64,000 bases of DNA from contig JBFFRY010000001.1 in assembly GCA_041572755.1 (NCBI GenBank), positions 62,001 to 126,000 on the forward strand. Direction: 5' to 3'. Below, piece after piece: positions 48,665 through 56,462 of the stretch. A program made the translations under genes and the position numbers. The stretch's first letter is position 1, and every line of letters begins with the position of its first letter. Source of the stretch: JBFELU01 sp041572755 (lineage in GTDB: Bacteria > Actinomycetota > Acidimicrobiia > Spongiisociales > UBA11373). The notes below the pieces were generated by a model. It was not told the DNA's origin. It saw nothing but the letters and a program-made list of their open reading frames with translations, and searched no databases.

Positions 48665-50397
48665 TCCGGATCGCCCGCGTCGTCCCCGATCTCGCCACCT
48701 TCGCCGTCGACGACGGCTTCGCCTACGCCGTGCCCGAGGGGCTGGACGTGGGCGTCGGCGCCATCGTCCGGGTGCCTCTGGGCGGACGACGCATCCGGGG
48801 CTACGTCGTCTCGATCTCCGAGGGGCCGCCGGAGGGTCTCAAGGAAGTGCTGGCGGTCTCGGGGGACCTCCCCGTCTTCGATGGCGACCTCCTCGAGGTG
48901 CTGCGCTGGGCCGCAGTGCATTACGTGGCCCCGCTGGCGACCCTGCTCGCCAAGGCGGCGCCGCCCAACCTTCCCCGCGCCCCCCTCCATCGGGATGGTG
49001 ATCCCGCCGGGGGCGACGTGCCGACCCGGGTCCGGACTCGCTACTGGCTGGGCCCGGGACCTTGGGACACGAGGATCGGTGATGCCGTCGCCGGGGTCGT
49101 CACCGCGGGAGGATCGGCGCTGGTGATGGCACCGTCGCTGGCCGAGGTCCGATTGCTCGCCGAGGGCTTGGGGACGCGGTTCCCCGGCCGGGTGCGGGTT
49201 GCTTCGTCCGGCCTCGGCAATGCCGAGGTGACCAGGGTCTGGTCGGAAGCCGCCACGCTTCCCGGGCTGGTTGTGGTGGCGACCAGGGATGCTGCGCTCT
49301 GGCCGATCGCAGGACTCGGCCTGGCGGTAGTGGTCGGTGAGGGGAGGCGCGGCCTCAAGGATCGTGCCACCCCCACCGTCGACGCCGTCACGGTGCTGTG
49401 GCGCAGGTCCACCGTGGAGCGATTCTCTCTGATCCTGTGCGGGCTGGTGCCGACGACCGATGTCCTGGCCAGGGCGCCGCAGCTCACCCGCCTCGAGCCG
49501 GGGCGACTGTGGGGCCTCGTGGAGCTGGTCGACCGCCGCGAAGACCCTCCCGGGGCCGGGGTGATCGGAACGACGATCAGGCGGTCGCTGCACGCCGTGC
49601 TGCGGTCGGGCGGTCGGGCATTCGTACTGGCCGATCGGCGGTCGCCGGCCCTGCGGTGCGTCCAGTGCCGAGCCTTGCGCTTGTGCCCCTCTTGTGGCTC
49701 CGACCCGGGGCGGACGGCGATTTGCCCCCGGTGCGCGGCCGAGCTCGGCGGGTGCGCCGGGTGCGGTGGCGGGCACTTCGAGGCGGTCGGTGCCGGAGTG
49801 GGTCGTCTCCGCCACGAGTTGGCGGGCTTCCTCGGGCCGGCCGCAGTCGGTGAGCGCGGCGACGGTCGTCCGGTAGTGGTCGGCACCGAACGGGACCTGG
49901 CCGGCCTGGACCAAGTCGACCTGGCGGTGGTCGTCGATGGGGACGGACCGCTGCGGGCACCTCACTATCGAGCGGTCGAGGACGGGCTCCGCCTGCTGGC
50001 GCGCACGGTTGCTGCGGCCGGGACAGGGCGGGGGAGAAAGGCGATCATCCAGACGTCGGACCCCGGCCACCCGGTGTTCGAGGCCCTACGAAGAGGCGAT
50101 CCCATGCCGGTGCTGGAAGCGGAAGCTTCATCGCGCAGCACGGCCGGGCTTCCGCCGGGTGGAGAGCTGTTGGTCGTCGAAGCGGCCGACGCCCCCGGGG
50201 ACGCCGCCGAGGCCCTCCGGACCGCGCTGGGGAATCGGGCCTCGCTGCACGGGCCAGCCGACCATCGCGGAAGGGTCCGGTGGCTGGTGCGGGCCGCCGA
50301 TCTGCGGGCGGCCCGGGTGGCATTGCGCGGGGTGGTCCACGAGTGGCGCGAGCACGGCGCTCGGGTCCGAGTCGACGCCGACCCCATCGACCTCTGA
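48661..50397 (+). CDS. priA: Degenerate PriA-like replication restart protein (no ATPase motifs)
   Basis: The protein is about 578 aa. The N-terminal 3'-DNA-binding domain (FAYAVPEGLDVGVGAIVRVPL, GYVVS) and the zinc-binding cysteines (CVQCRALRLCPSCG and ICPRC...CAGCGG, about 333-366) are present. The helicase core has lost Walker A (the expected position reads TAGGSALVMAP) and the DEEH box, as known for actinobacterial PriA, so it probably acts as a DNA/protein scaffold. The start is unclear: CTG 48661 overlaps the coaBC stop (CTGA) with GGAGG 10 bases before; GTG 48622 is the nearest canonical in-frame start. Confidence 0.85.
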   Translation: MIRIARVVPDLATFAVDDGFAYAVPEGLDVGVGAIVRVPLGGRRIRGYVVSISEGPPEGLKEVLAVSGDLPVFDGDLLEVLRWAAVHYVAPLATLLAKAAPPNLPRAPLHRDGDPAGGDVPTRVRTRYWLGPGPWDTRIGDAVAGVVTAGGSALVMAPSLAEVRLLAEGLGTRFPGRVRVASSGLGNAEVTRVWSEAATLPGLVVVATRDAALWPIAGLGLAVVVGEGRRGLKDRATPTVDAVTVLWRRSTVERFSLILCGLVPTTDVLARAPQLTRLEPGRLWGLVELVDRREDPPGAGVIGTTIRRSLHAVLRSGGRAFVLADRRSPALRCVQCRALRLCPSCGSDPGRTAICPRCAAELGGCAGCGGGHFEAVGAGVGRLRHELAGFLGPAAVGERGDGRPVVVGTERDLAGLDQVDLAVVVDGDGPLRAPHYRAVEDGLRLLARTVAAAGTGRGRKAIIQTSDPGHPVFEALRRGDPMPVLEAEASSRSTAGLPPGGELLVVEAADAPGDAAEALRTALGNRASLHGPADHRGRVRWLVRAADLRAARVALRGVVHEWREHGARVRVDADPIDL

Positions 50398-50412
50398 CCC
50401 AGCGGCCCCGAG

Positions 50413-50418
50413 TAACCT
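50413..50418 (+). promoter_or_regulatory. -10 element of def-fmt
   Basis: TAACCT follows the priA stop. Starting near 50425, the message would have a leader of about 42 bases ending in AAGGAGG (50454-50460). Confidence 0.45.
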
Positions 50419-50466
50419 CCCAGCGGCAAGGCTGCGAGCCAAGGCTCTGCGACAAGGAGGCGCCCG

Positions 50467-50970
50467 ATCGCCATCTTCCCCATCCGTACCTTTGGAGATC
50501 CGGTCTTGCGCACCCGGGCCGCCGAGGTCTCTGAGATCGATGCGGATCTCCGCCGCCTCGTCGACGACATGCTCGAAACGATGTACGCCGCACCGGGGGT
50601 GGGGTTGGCAGCTCCGCAGATCGGGATTCCGCTTCGGGTCGTCGTCTTCGACATCGGGGAGGGCCCCCACCATCTGATCAACCCCGTGATCGAGGAAACG
50701 TCGGGATCGTGGACGTACGAGGAAGGCTGTCTATCGGTTCCCGACCGGTATTGGCCCATCGAGCGACCGGCCTTCGCCCGGGCACACGGTTTGGACCTGG
50801 AGGGCAACGACGTCACCCATGAGGGCGACGAGTTGATGGGCCGGGTCTTGCAGCACGAACTCGATCACATCGACGGCACCCTCCTTTTGGAGCGCCTCTC
50901 GCGCCGGAACCGCAAGCTGGCGCTCAAGGAACTCAGGGAGGAAGCCCTCGGGCTGGCGGGTCCCCAGTGA
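50467..50970 (+). CDS. def: Peptide deformylase, apparent AUC start
   Basis: Def removes formyl from nascent Met. The 167-aa product has motif 1 GVGLAAPQIG (about 48-57), motif 2 EGCLSVPD (about 88-95) and motif 3 QHELDHIDG with zinc ligands. The conserved N-terminus AIFPIRTFGDPVLRTRA begins at ATC 50467, six bases after a perfect AAGGAGG, and the frame has no ATG, GTG or TTG upstream of it near the SD sequence. The first canonical start, TTG 50506, would remove the conserved GDPVL segment and has no SD sequence. An AUC start is therefore preferred. Confidence 0.88.
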   Translation: MAIFPIRTFGDPVLRTRAAEVSEIDADLRRLVDDMLETMYAAPGVGLAAPQIGIPLRVVVFDIGEGPHHLINPVIEETSGSWTYEEGCLSVPDRYWPIERPAFARAHGLDLEGNDVTHEGDELMGRVLQHELDHIDGTLLLERLSRRNRKLALKELREEALGLAGPQ

Positions 50971-51887
50971 CGATCGCGATCTTCTACGGCACTGCGATGG
51001 AGTCGATTCCTGCACTCGCCGCCCTCTGCACGATCGCCGAAGTGCCGCTGGTCGTCACCCAGCCCGATCGCCCTCGGGGGCGTTCGGGGCGACCTCAATC
51101 TCCACCCGTTGGGGTCGCCGCCGGCACCTGGGGAATCCCGGTTCTCCAACCGGAGCGAGCACTCGAGACGGCGGATGCGGTGGCGGCCCTGCGCCCGGAT
51201 GTTGCCGTGGTGGCGGCGTTCGGCCAGCTCCTGCCCCCGGAGCTGCTCGAAATCCCCCGCAGGGGGTTCGTCAACGTTCACTTCTCCCTTCTTCCCCGTT
51301 GGCGGGGTGCCAGCCCGGTGGTGCGAGCGATCCTGGCCGGCGATGAGGAGACGGGGGTGACGATCATGCGGGTCGATGAAGGGCTGGACACCGGCCCGGC
51401 CTTGGCGCAGCTGGCTACTCCAATCGGGGGAGCGGAGACGGCCGGGGAGCTGACCGCCCGTCTCGCCGGGGTCGGTGCCCAGCTGTTGACCGAGACGCTG
51501 CCCGAATACATGCAAGGCGGCCTCGAACCGGTAGCACAGGACGACTCGGGCGCCACCGCCGCGGCCAAGGTGCGGGTCGAGGAGGCCTTTGTCGATCCCG
51601 GTCGGCACGGATCGGAGGCGGTGCTTCGGGCGGTGCGAGGATTCAACCCCCGGCCCGGTGCCTGGTCGATGGTCGATGGGGCCCGGCTCAAGGTGTGGCG
51701 CGCCCGGGAAGCACCGACCGGGGACATCGAGGCGGGGATGGCGGTGGTACGAGACGATGCGGTGTTGCTCGGGACGCGCGACGGAGCGGTGGAATTGATC
51801 GAGGTGCAACCGGAAGGTCGCGCCCGCATGGCGGCGCGCGACTGGATGCTGGGGCGCCGGGGCGAGCCGGCCCGGTTCAGCGAATGA
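50967..51887 (+). CDS. fmt: Methionyl-tRNA formyltransferase
   Basis: Fmt formylates initiator Met-tRNA, the step that Def later reverses. The 306-aa protein has the catalytic Asn-His-Asp set in FVNVHFSLLPRWRGASPV (about 102-119) and the later TGVTIMRVDEGLDTGP, plus a C-terminal OB domain (FNPRPGAWS onward). The start overlaps def (GTGA). Its last 11 bases overlap the 3' end of the convergent ppk2 gene. Confidence 0.95.
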   Translation: MTIAIFYGTAMESIPALAALCTIAEVPLVVTQPDRPRGRSGRPQSPPVGVAAGTWGIPVLQPERALETADAVAALRPDVAVVAAFGQLLPPELLEIPRRGFVNVHFSLLPRWRGASPVVRAILAGDEETGVTIMRVDEGLDTGPALAQLATPIGGAETAGELTARLAGVGAQLLTETLPEYMQGGLEPVAQDDSGATAAAKVRVEEAFVDPGRHGSEAVLRAVRGFNPRPGAWSMVDGARLKVWRAREAPTGDIEAGMAVVRDDAVLLGTRDGAVELIEVQPEGRARMAARDWMLGRRGEPARFSE

Positions 51888-52680
51888 CGACGCCGCTGAG
51901 GTCGTCCTCGGCCGGCGGGTAGCTCATCTCGAGGCTCTCCAGCGTTTCCACGAGGATCGAGGCCACGACGAGGTTGCGGTACCACTTGCGATCGGCGGGG
52001 ACCACGTACCAGGGGGCCCATGGGGTGCTGGTGCGCGACAGCACCTCCTCATAGGCGGCCGTGTAGTCGCTCCAGCGCTCCCGTTCGGCGAGGTCGCCGA
52101 GGCTGAACTTCCAATGCTTGGAGGGGTCGTCGAGCCGGGCTTGGAGGCGCTCCGCCTGTTCTTCCCGGCTGATGTGGAGGAAGAACTTGCGGATGGTGGT
52201 TCCCTCGTCCGCGAGGAGTCGCTCGAAGTCGTTGATGTGGTCGTAGCGACGGGACCACACGGCATGGTCTACCAGGTCGTGCACCCGAACGACGAGGACG
52301 TCCTCGTAGTGGCTGCGGTTGAAGATGGTGATCCGGCCGTTCCCCGGTGTCCGGGCGTGCACCCGCCACAGGTAGTCGTGGGCGAGCTCTCGGGGAGTCG
52401 GCTTCTTGAAGGAAGCCACGGTGACGCCGGCCGGGTTGACCCCCTCGAACACGTGGCGGATCGTGCCGTCCTTGCCACCGGTGTCCATCGCCTGGAGCAC
52501 GACCAGCACCTTGTGCTTCCCCTCGGCGTAGAGCAGCTCCTGGAGCGACTCGAGACGGCCGTTGAGAGCGTTGAGCTGCTCCTTGCCCTCGTCCTTGCCG
52601 CCGCCGAAGGCGGAGGCGTCGCCGGGGTCCCGGTCGGTGAGACGGACGGGGGTGTCGGGGGGGATCCGGTAGCGTTCCAT
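51877..52680 (-). CDS. ppk2: Polyphosphate:nucleotide phosphotransferase, PPK2 family
   Basis: PPK2 enzymes move phosphate between polyphosphate and nucleotides. The 267-aa single-domain protein has the Walker A-like QAMDTGGKDGTI (about 63-74), the Walker B-like NRSHYEDVLVVRVH (about 120-133) and a basic lid with KKPTPRELAHDYLWR upstream. The length fits the one-domain class. Whether it uses AMP, ADP or GDP cannot be read from sequence. It is on the minus strand with its own leaderless promoter, convergent on fmt. Confidence 0.9.
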   Translation of the reverse strand: MERYRIPPDTPVRLTDRDPGDASAFGGGKDEGKEQLNALNGRLESLQELLYAEGKHKVLVVLQAMDTGGKDGTIRHVFEGVNPAGVTVASFKKPTPRELAHDYLWRVHARTPGNGRITIFNRSHYEDVLVVRVHDLVDHAVWSRRYDHINDFERLLADEGTTIRKFFLHISREEQAERLQARLDDPSKHWKFSLGDLAERERWSDYTAAYEEVLSRTSTPWAPWYVVPADRKWYRNLVVASILVETLESLEMSYPPAEDDLSGVVIR

Positions 52681-52686
52681 GACGCC

Positions 52687-52692
52687 AGCCTA
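52687..52692 (-). promoter_or_regulatory. -10 element of a leaderless ppk2 promoter
   Basis: On the minus strand TAGGCT stands 6 bases before the ppk2 ATG (52680-52678), with no SD sequence between them. Confidence 0.5.
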
Positions 52693-52742
52693 CGAGGGTG
52701 TCGACTCCGGGCTCCGACTAGCTACGGGTAGTAGATTCAACG

Positions 52743-52748
52743 TACACT
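52743..52748 (+). promoter_or_regulatory. -10 element of the DUF6777 gene
   Basis: TACACT is followed by a leader of about 16 bases with AAAGGAAG before GTG 52771. The promoter is back to back with that of ppk2. Confidence 0.45.
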
Positions 52749-52770
52749 GAGAGCAGTCACAAAGGAAGTC

Positions 52771-53589
52771 GTGGAGCACTGGGACGGCACCGTCGAGGTG
52801 CGCATCATCGAGGCACCGCCCCACACGGTGCGGGAGGGGCGTCGGCCAACGGATCGATCCTGGCGCATCCCGGCGCTCGTCTCAGTCGGTCTGATGGCGG
52901 TCTCGACGATCGGACTCCTCATCGCTCTCGCCACCGTTTCGCAGAGCGGGGAGTCGGGGGAGGCCCTCCCCGGCGAGGCGCCGGTGGAGCCGGCTGCGGC
53001 GGTGGGGGAGTCCCCGTTCTTCTCGTTCGCCGATCCCCCGGGCCTCATGGCGACAGTGCGCCATCGCGAGGACGTGGGCCTGTACGGGGGGACCTTGGAG
53101 CAGGTCTGTGACCCCGACCTGTTGGCGAAGTCCCTGGCGGCCGATCCGGCGAAAGGGCTGGCCTGGGCGTCGGTGCAGGGGATCCCACGCCAAGCGATCA
53201 CCTGGTTCCTGGCCGGGTTGCGGCCGGCGGTGACCACCGAGCCGATGGCGGTGACGAACCATGGGTATACCCGGGGGCGGGCCACGCCCCGGCCCGCCGT
53301 GCTGGAGCCCGGCACGGCGATCCTGGTGGACACCGAGGGCCGGGCGCGGGTGCGGTGCCTGTGCGGCAACCCCGTCATCGTGGGTCCCACCGACGATCCC
53401 CCCCCGACGACCACGACCACCACGACCACCACGACCACCACGACCACCACGACCACCACGACCACCACCACCACGACCACGACCACCACCATGCCTCCGC
53501 CTCCGCCGCCGCCGCCGCCGCCGCCTCCGCCGCCGCCGCCTCCTCCGCCGCCGCCTGAGTGCCCTCCCGAGGAGTGCGAGGGGCAGTAG
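52771..53589 (+). CDS. Membrane-anchored DUF6777-like protein with poly-Thr and poly-Pro tail
   Basis: The 272-aa protein has a cytoplasmic N-terminus, one membrane helix (about 33-55) and an exterior domain with GLYGGTLEQVCD, LAWASVQGI, VTNHGYTRGRATPRPAVLEPGTAILVD split near 163-190 and RVRCLCGNPVI. This series matches the actinobacterial DUF6777 family as I remember it; its function is unknown. The C-terminus is 28 consecutive Thr, one Met, 21 consecutive Pro, then ECPPEECEGQ. The tract may cross the cell wall; its translation should depend on EF-P. The GTG start has AAAGGAAG upstream. Confidence 0.78.
   Translation: MEHWDGTVEVRIIEAPPHTVREGRRPTDRSWRIPALVSVGLMAVSTIGLLIALATVSQSGESGEALPGEAPVEPAAAVGESPFFSFADPPGLMATVRHREDVGLYGGTLEQVCDPDLLAKSLAADPAKGLAWASVQGIPRQAITWFLAGLRPAVTTEPMAVTNHGYTRGRATPRPAVLEPGTAILVDTEGRARVRCLCGNPVIVGPTDDPPPTTTTTTTTTTTTTTTTTTTTTTTTTTTTMPPPPPPPPPPPPPPPPPPPPPECPPEECEGQ
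53407..53556 (+). repeat. Threonine/proline codon microsatellite
   Basis: Bases 53407-53490 are 28 Thr codons built from ACC and ACG, with runs of ACC-ACG-ACC units. ATG is at 53491, and 53494-53556 are 21 Pro codons (CCG/CCT). The tract is in frame and prone to length change. Confidence 0.9.
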
Positions 53590-53595
53590 TCGCGA

Positions 53596-53601
53596 TACAC
53601 T
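53596..53601 (+). promoter_or_regulatory. -10 element before rpe
   Basis: TACACT lies 8 bases before GTG 53610, leaving a leader of one or two bases and supporting this start over the longer open frame. Confidence 0.45.
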
Positions 53602-53609
53602 CGCCGATC

Positions 53610-54275
53610 GTGAGCCCCAAGCCCCCCAGGATCGCCCCGTCGCTCCTCGCCGCCGACTTCGCCCGCCTCGCCGAAGAGGTGGCCCGCGTCGAGGATCACG
53701 TCGATCTGCTCCACGTCGACGTCATGGACGGTCACTTCGTCCCCAACCTTTCGTTCGGGATGCCGGTGATCGAGTCGCTGCGCCCCACCACCCGGCTGTA
53801 CTTCGACTGCCACCTGATGGTGACGAACCCGGTGCCGCTGTTCGAGCCGCTCAAGGAGGCCGGGGCCGACCTGGTCTCGGTGCACATCGAGGTCCAGCCC
53901 GACCCGACCGCAGCGGCCGACGCGGCTCGCCGCACCGGCCTCGACTTCGGGTTGGTGATCGATCCGGCGACGCCGTTCGAAGCCGTTGCCCCCTTCGTGG
54001 AGCTCTGCGATCTGTTGCTGGTGATGTCGGTAGCCCCCGGATTCGGGGGTCAGGCGTTCATCCCCGAAGTCCTGCCGAAAGTCGAAGCGGCCAGAAAGTG
54101 GGTTGATTCTCACGGCCTACCTGCCGATATCCAGATCGACGGCGGAATCACGCCGGAGACGGCCGGCCCGGCCCGACGCGCCGGGGCCGACATCTTCGTT
54201 GCCGGCACGGCGATCTTCCGATCGCCGGATCCGGTGGCGGCCGTCGCCGAACTGAGAGCTGCGATCGGGAGCTGA
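53610..54275 (+). CDS. rpe: Ribulose-phosphate 3-epimerase
   Basis: Rpe interconverts ribulose-5-P and xylulose-5-P in the pentose phosphate pathway, which also feeds riboflavin synthesis nearby. The 221-aa barrel has IAPSLLAADFARL, the metal and catalytic set HVDVMDGHFVPNLSFG (about 34-49), CHLMV, MSVAPGFGGQAF and IQIDGGI with the second catalytic Asp. It starts at GTG near a leaderless -10 box. It overlaps the next gene by one base (TGATG). Confidence 0.94.
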   Translation: MSPKPPRIAPSLLAADFARLAEEVARVEDHVDLLHVDVMDGHFVPNLSFGMPVIESLRPTTRLYFDCHLMVTNPVPLFEPLKEAGADLVSVHIEVQPDPTAAADAARRTGLDFGLVIDPATPFEAVAPFVELCDLLLVMSVAPGFGGQAFIPEVLPKVEAARKWVDSHGLPADIQIDGGITPETAGPARRAGADIFVAGTAIFRSPDPVAAVAELRAAIGS

Positions 54276-55204
54276 TGAGCGAACGAATCCTCGTGATCGA
54301 CGATGATCCGGACATCGTGCAGTTCGTCCGCGTCAACCTGGAGCTCGAGGGGTATCGGGTCGACGTGGCCACCGGAGGCGAGGAGGGGATCGAGAAGGCT
54401 CTCGCCGACCCGCCGGATCTGGTGCTGCTCGACATCATGATGCCCGAAGTCGATGGTCTGGCGGTGATGGAGCGTCTGCAGTTGTCACCCGCCACGGCCA
54501 ACACCGGTGTGATCCTGCTCACCGCCCTCACCGTGACCGAGGACCGGGTGAAGGGTCTGATGGCCGGCGCCGACGACTACATCACCAAGCCGTTCGCCAT
54601 CGAGGAGCTGGTCGCTCGGATCGGGGCGGTGCTGCGGCGATCGAAGGAGATGCGAGACCTCTCTCCTCTCACCGGGCTACCCGGCAACTTCCGGATCGCC
54701 GAGGAACTGGAACGGCGGGTGCTGGGCGCCGGTTCCTTTGGGGTCGTCCATGCCGACCTCGACAACTTCAAGGCCTTCAACGACCACTACGGGTTCATGC
54801 GCGGCGACAACGTGATCAAGTTCACCGCCAACACGATGATCGAGGCTGCCGTCGCCACGGGAGATCCGACCTGCTTCGTCGGTCACGTCGGTGGTGACGA
54901 CTTCGTGGCCGTCATGCACCCGGACGTCGCCGAACAGTTCTGCAAGACCGTCATCTCGCTCTTCGACGACGGCATCCTCGACTTCTACGACCCCCACGAT
55001 GCCTTGCGGGGCTACGTCGAGGTGATCGACCGGCGGGGGGAGCGTCACGCATTCCCCATCGTCTCTTTGTCCCTCGGTGTGGCGACCAACCTGAAGCGAA
55101 CCTTCACGAGTACCTGGGAGGCGTCGGCCGTCGCTTCCGAGATGAAGGAGCACGCCAAGGCCGATGCCGGCTCGGCCTTCAAGATCGACCGCCGCAACCG
55201 CTGA
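54275..55204 (+). CDS. Response regulator with degenerate GGDEF domain
   Basis: The 309-aa protein has a receiver domain (about 1-122): acidic pocket DDDPD near 8-12, phosphorylatable Asp in LVLLDIMMPEVDG (about 53), Thr/Ser switch in LLTALT and Lys in TKPF. A GGDEF-like domain follows (about 130-305) with HADLDNFKAFNDHYGFMRGD and the signature reading GGDDF. The Glu-to-Asp change and the missing inhibitory RxxD suggest weak or no diguanylate cyclase activity; it may bind nucleotide or signal by protein contact. No partner histidine kinase is adjacent. It overlaps rpe by one base. Confidence 0.88.
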   Translation: MSERILVIDDDPDIVQFVRVNLELEGYRVDVATGGEEGIEKALADPPDLVLLDIMMPEVDGLAVMERLQLSPATANTGVILLTALTVTEDRVKGLMAGADDYITKPFAIEELVARIGAVLRRSKEMRDLSPLTGLPGNFRIAEELERRVLGAGSFGVVHADLDNFKAFNDHYGFMRGDNVIKFTANTMIEAAVATGDPTCFVGHVGGDDFVAVMHPDVAEQFCKTVISLFDDGILDFYDPHDALRGYVEVIDRRGERHAFPIVSLSLGVATNLKRTFTSTWEASAVASEMKEHAKADAGSAFKIDRRNR

Positions 55205-55231
55205 TCGGATCGAAGCCCTCATCGGTACCGG

Positions 55232-55237
55232 TACTAT
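55232..55237 (+). promoter_or_regulatory. -10 element of the rib operon
   Basis: TACTAT lies 15 bases before the FMN riboswitch, so transcription should begin just upstream of the aptamer. Confidence 0.5.
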
Positions 55238-55251
55238 GGGAGCCGGAGCCC

Positions 55252-55366
55252 ATTCTTCGGGGCAGGGTGTGATTCCCGACCGGCGGTGAAAGTCCGCGAA
55301 CCCCTAGCGGGGCCGATCCGGTGCGATTCCGGAACCGACGGTGACAGTCCGGATGGGAGAAGGAGG
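55252..55366 (+). promoter_or_regulatory. FMN riboswitch (RFN element)
   Basis: All conserved RFN blocks are present in order: TTCGGGGCAGGGTG, ATTCCCGACCGGCGGTGA, AGTCCGCGA, GATCCGGTG, ATTCCGGAACCGACGGTGA and CAGTCCGGATGGGAGAAGG. The 3' end runs directly into the AGGAGG SD sequence of ribD (55361-55366), and no terminator hairpin with a U-tract lies between. FMN binding therefore probably controls translation by masking the SD sequence. Confidence 0.96.
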
Positions 55367-55373
55367 GCTCGCG

Positions 55374-56462
55374 GTGTCGTCGCGCCGCGCGCCCATGGTC
55401 CGGGAGGACGACGTGGACGAGCGGCGTTTGATGGCCGAGGCAATCGTGGCGGCCGCCGACGCCATGCCGCACCCCAACCCTCGCGTGGGCGCCATCGTGG
55501 TGGATGCCGGCGGTTCCGTGGTGGGCCGGGGCTCCCATCGCGGTGGTCCCGGCCACCCGCACGCCGAGGTGATCGCGCTTCTCGAGGCGGGCGACCGGGC
55601 CCGGGGCGGGACCGTGGTGGTGACACTCGAGCCGTGCGCCCACGAGGGGCGGACCCCGCCCTGCACCGACCTGATACTCCGATCCGGTGTGACCCGGGTG
55701 GTGGTGGGAGCGATCGACCCCGACCCCCGAGTGGCCCGACGCGGAATCGACACCCTGCGGCGCGCCGGTGTCGCCGTGGACGAGGGAGTCGAGGCGGCGG
55801 CCGTCGAGGCCATGGACCCCGGCTACTTTCACCACCGGCGCACGGGCCGACCGCGGCTGACTCTCAAGGCGGCCCTCACCCTGGACGGGGAAGTGGCGGC
55901 CCACGACGGCACGTCACAGTGGATCACCTCACCGGAGGCCCGGGCCGACGCCCATAGGCTGCGGAGCAGGGCCGATGCCGTGCTGGTCGGCTCCGGGACC
56001 GTGCTTGCCGACGACCCCCGTCTCACCGTGCGCGTCGGTGAGCCGGAACGCCAGCCGCATCCTGTGGTGATCACCGGCACCCGGCCCTTGCCGGCGGGGG
56101 CCGCGATCCTGGAACGGAAGCCGACGGTCTTTGCGCCCGCTCCCGTCGATCTTCCCACCGAGGTGGTGGTGCTGCCGGGTCCCGATGGCGTGGATCTCGC
56201 CGGTGCCCTCGACCATCTCGGCTCGGCGGGCATCGTCGACGTCCTCGTCGAGGGGGGCCCGAGCATCGCGGCAGCGTTCTGGCGGGCGGGCATGGTGAGC
56301 CACGGCGTGTTCTATCTCGGAGCTCGGCTCGCCGCCGGTGCGGGGCGGGGCCCGTTGGCGGGAGTCTTTGCGACGCTCACCGATGCCTCGCCGATCGACA
56401 TCCTGTCGGCGGTTCGGATCGGGACCGACTTGCGGATCGACTTCACGCCGGGAGGGTCCTGA
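55374..56462 (+). CDS. ribD: Bifunctional riboflavin biosynthesis deaminase/reductase RibD
   Basis: RibD deaminates and then reduces the pyrimidine intermediate of riboflavin synthesis. The 362-aa product has the deaminase domain (about 15-150) with zinc motif GHPHAEVIAL and PCAHEGRTPPC, then an NADPH-dependent reductase domain with LTLKAALTLDGEVA, LVGSGTVLADDP and VLVEGGPSIAAAF. GTG 55374 lies 7 bases after GGAGG; the open frame upstream runs through the riboswitch. It is the first gene of the rib operon and overlaps ribE by one base. Confidence 0.94.
   Translation: MSSRRAPMVREDDVDERRLMAEAIVAAADAMPHPNPRVGAIVVDAGGSVVGRGSHRGGPGHPHAEVIALLEAGDRARGGTVVVTLEPCAHEGRTPPCTDLILRSGVTRVVVGAIDPDPRVARRGIDTLRRAGVAVDEGVEAAAVEAMDPGYFHHRRTGRPRLTLKAALTLDGEVAAHDGTSQWITSPEARADAHRLRSRADAVLVGSGTVLADDPRLTVRVGEPERQPHPVVITGTRPLPAGAAILERKPTVFAPAPVDLPTEVVVLPGPDGVDLAGALDHLGSAGIVDVLVEGGPSIAAAFWRAGMVSHGVFYLGARLAAGAGRGPLAGVFATLTDASPIDILSAVRIGTDLRIDFTPGGS

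Noticed and set aside
50506..50970. Deformylase starting at TTG 50506
   Set aside because: It would delete the conserved GDPVL region and has no SD sequence, whereas a perfect SD precedes ATC 50467.
53407..53556. CRISPR-like or non-coding repeat array
   Set aside because: The repeat is an in-frame Thr/Pro codon tract inside an intact gene, without spacers.
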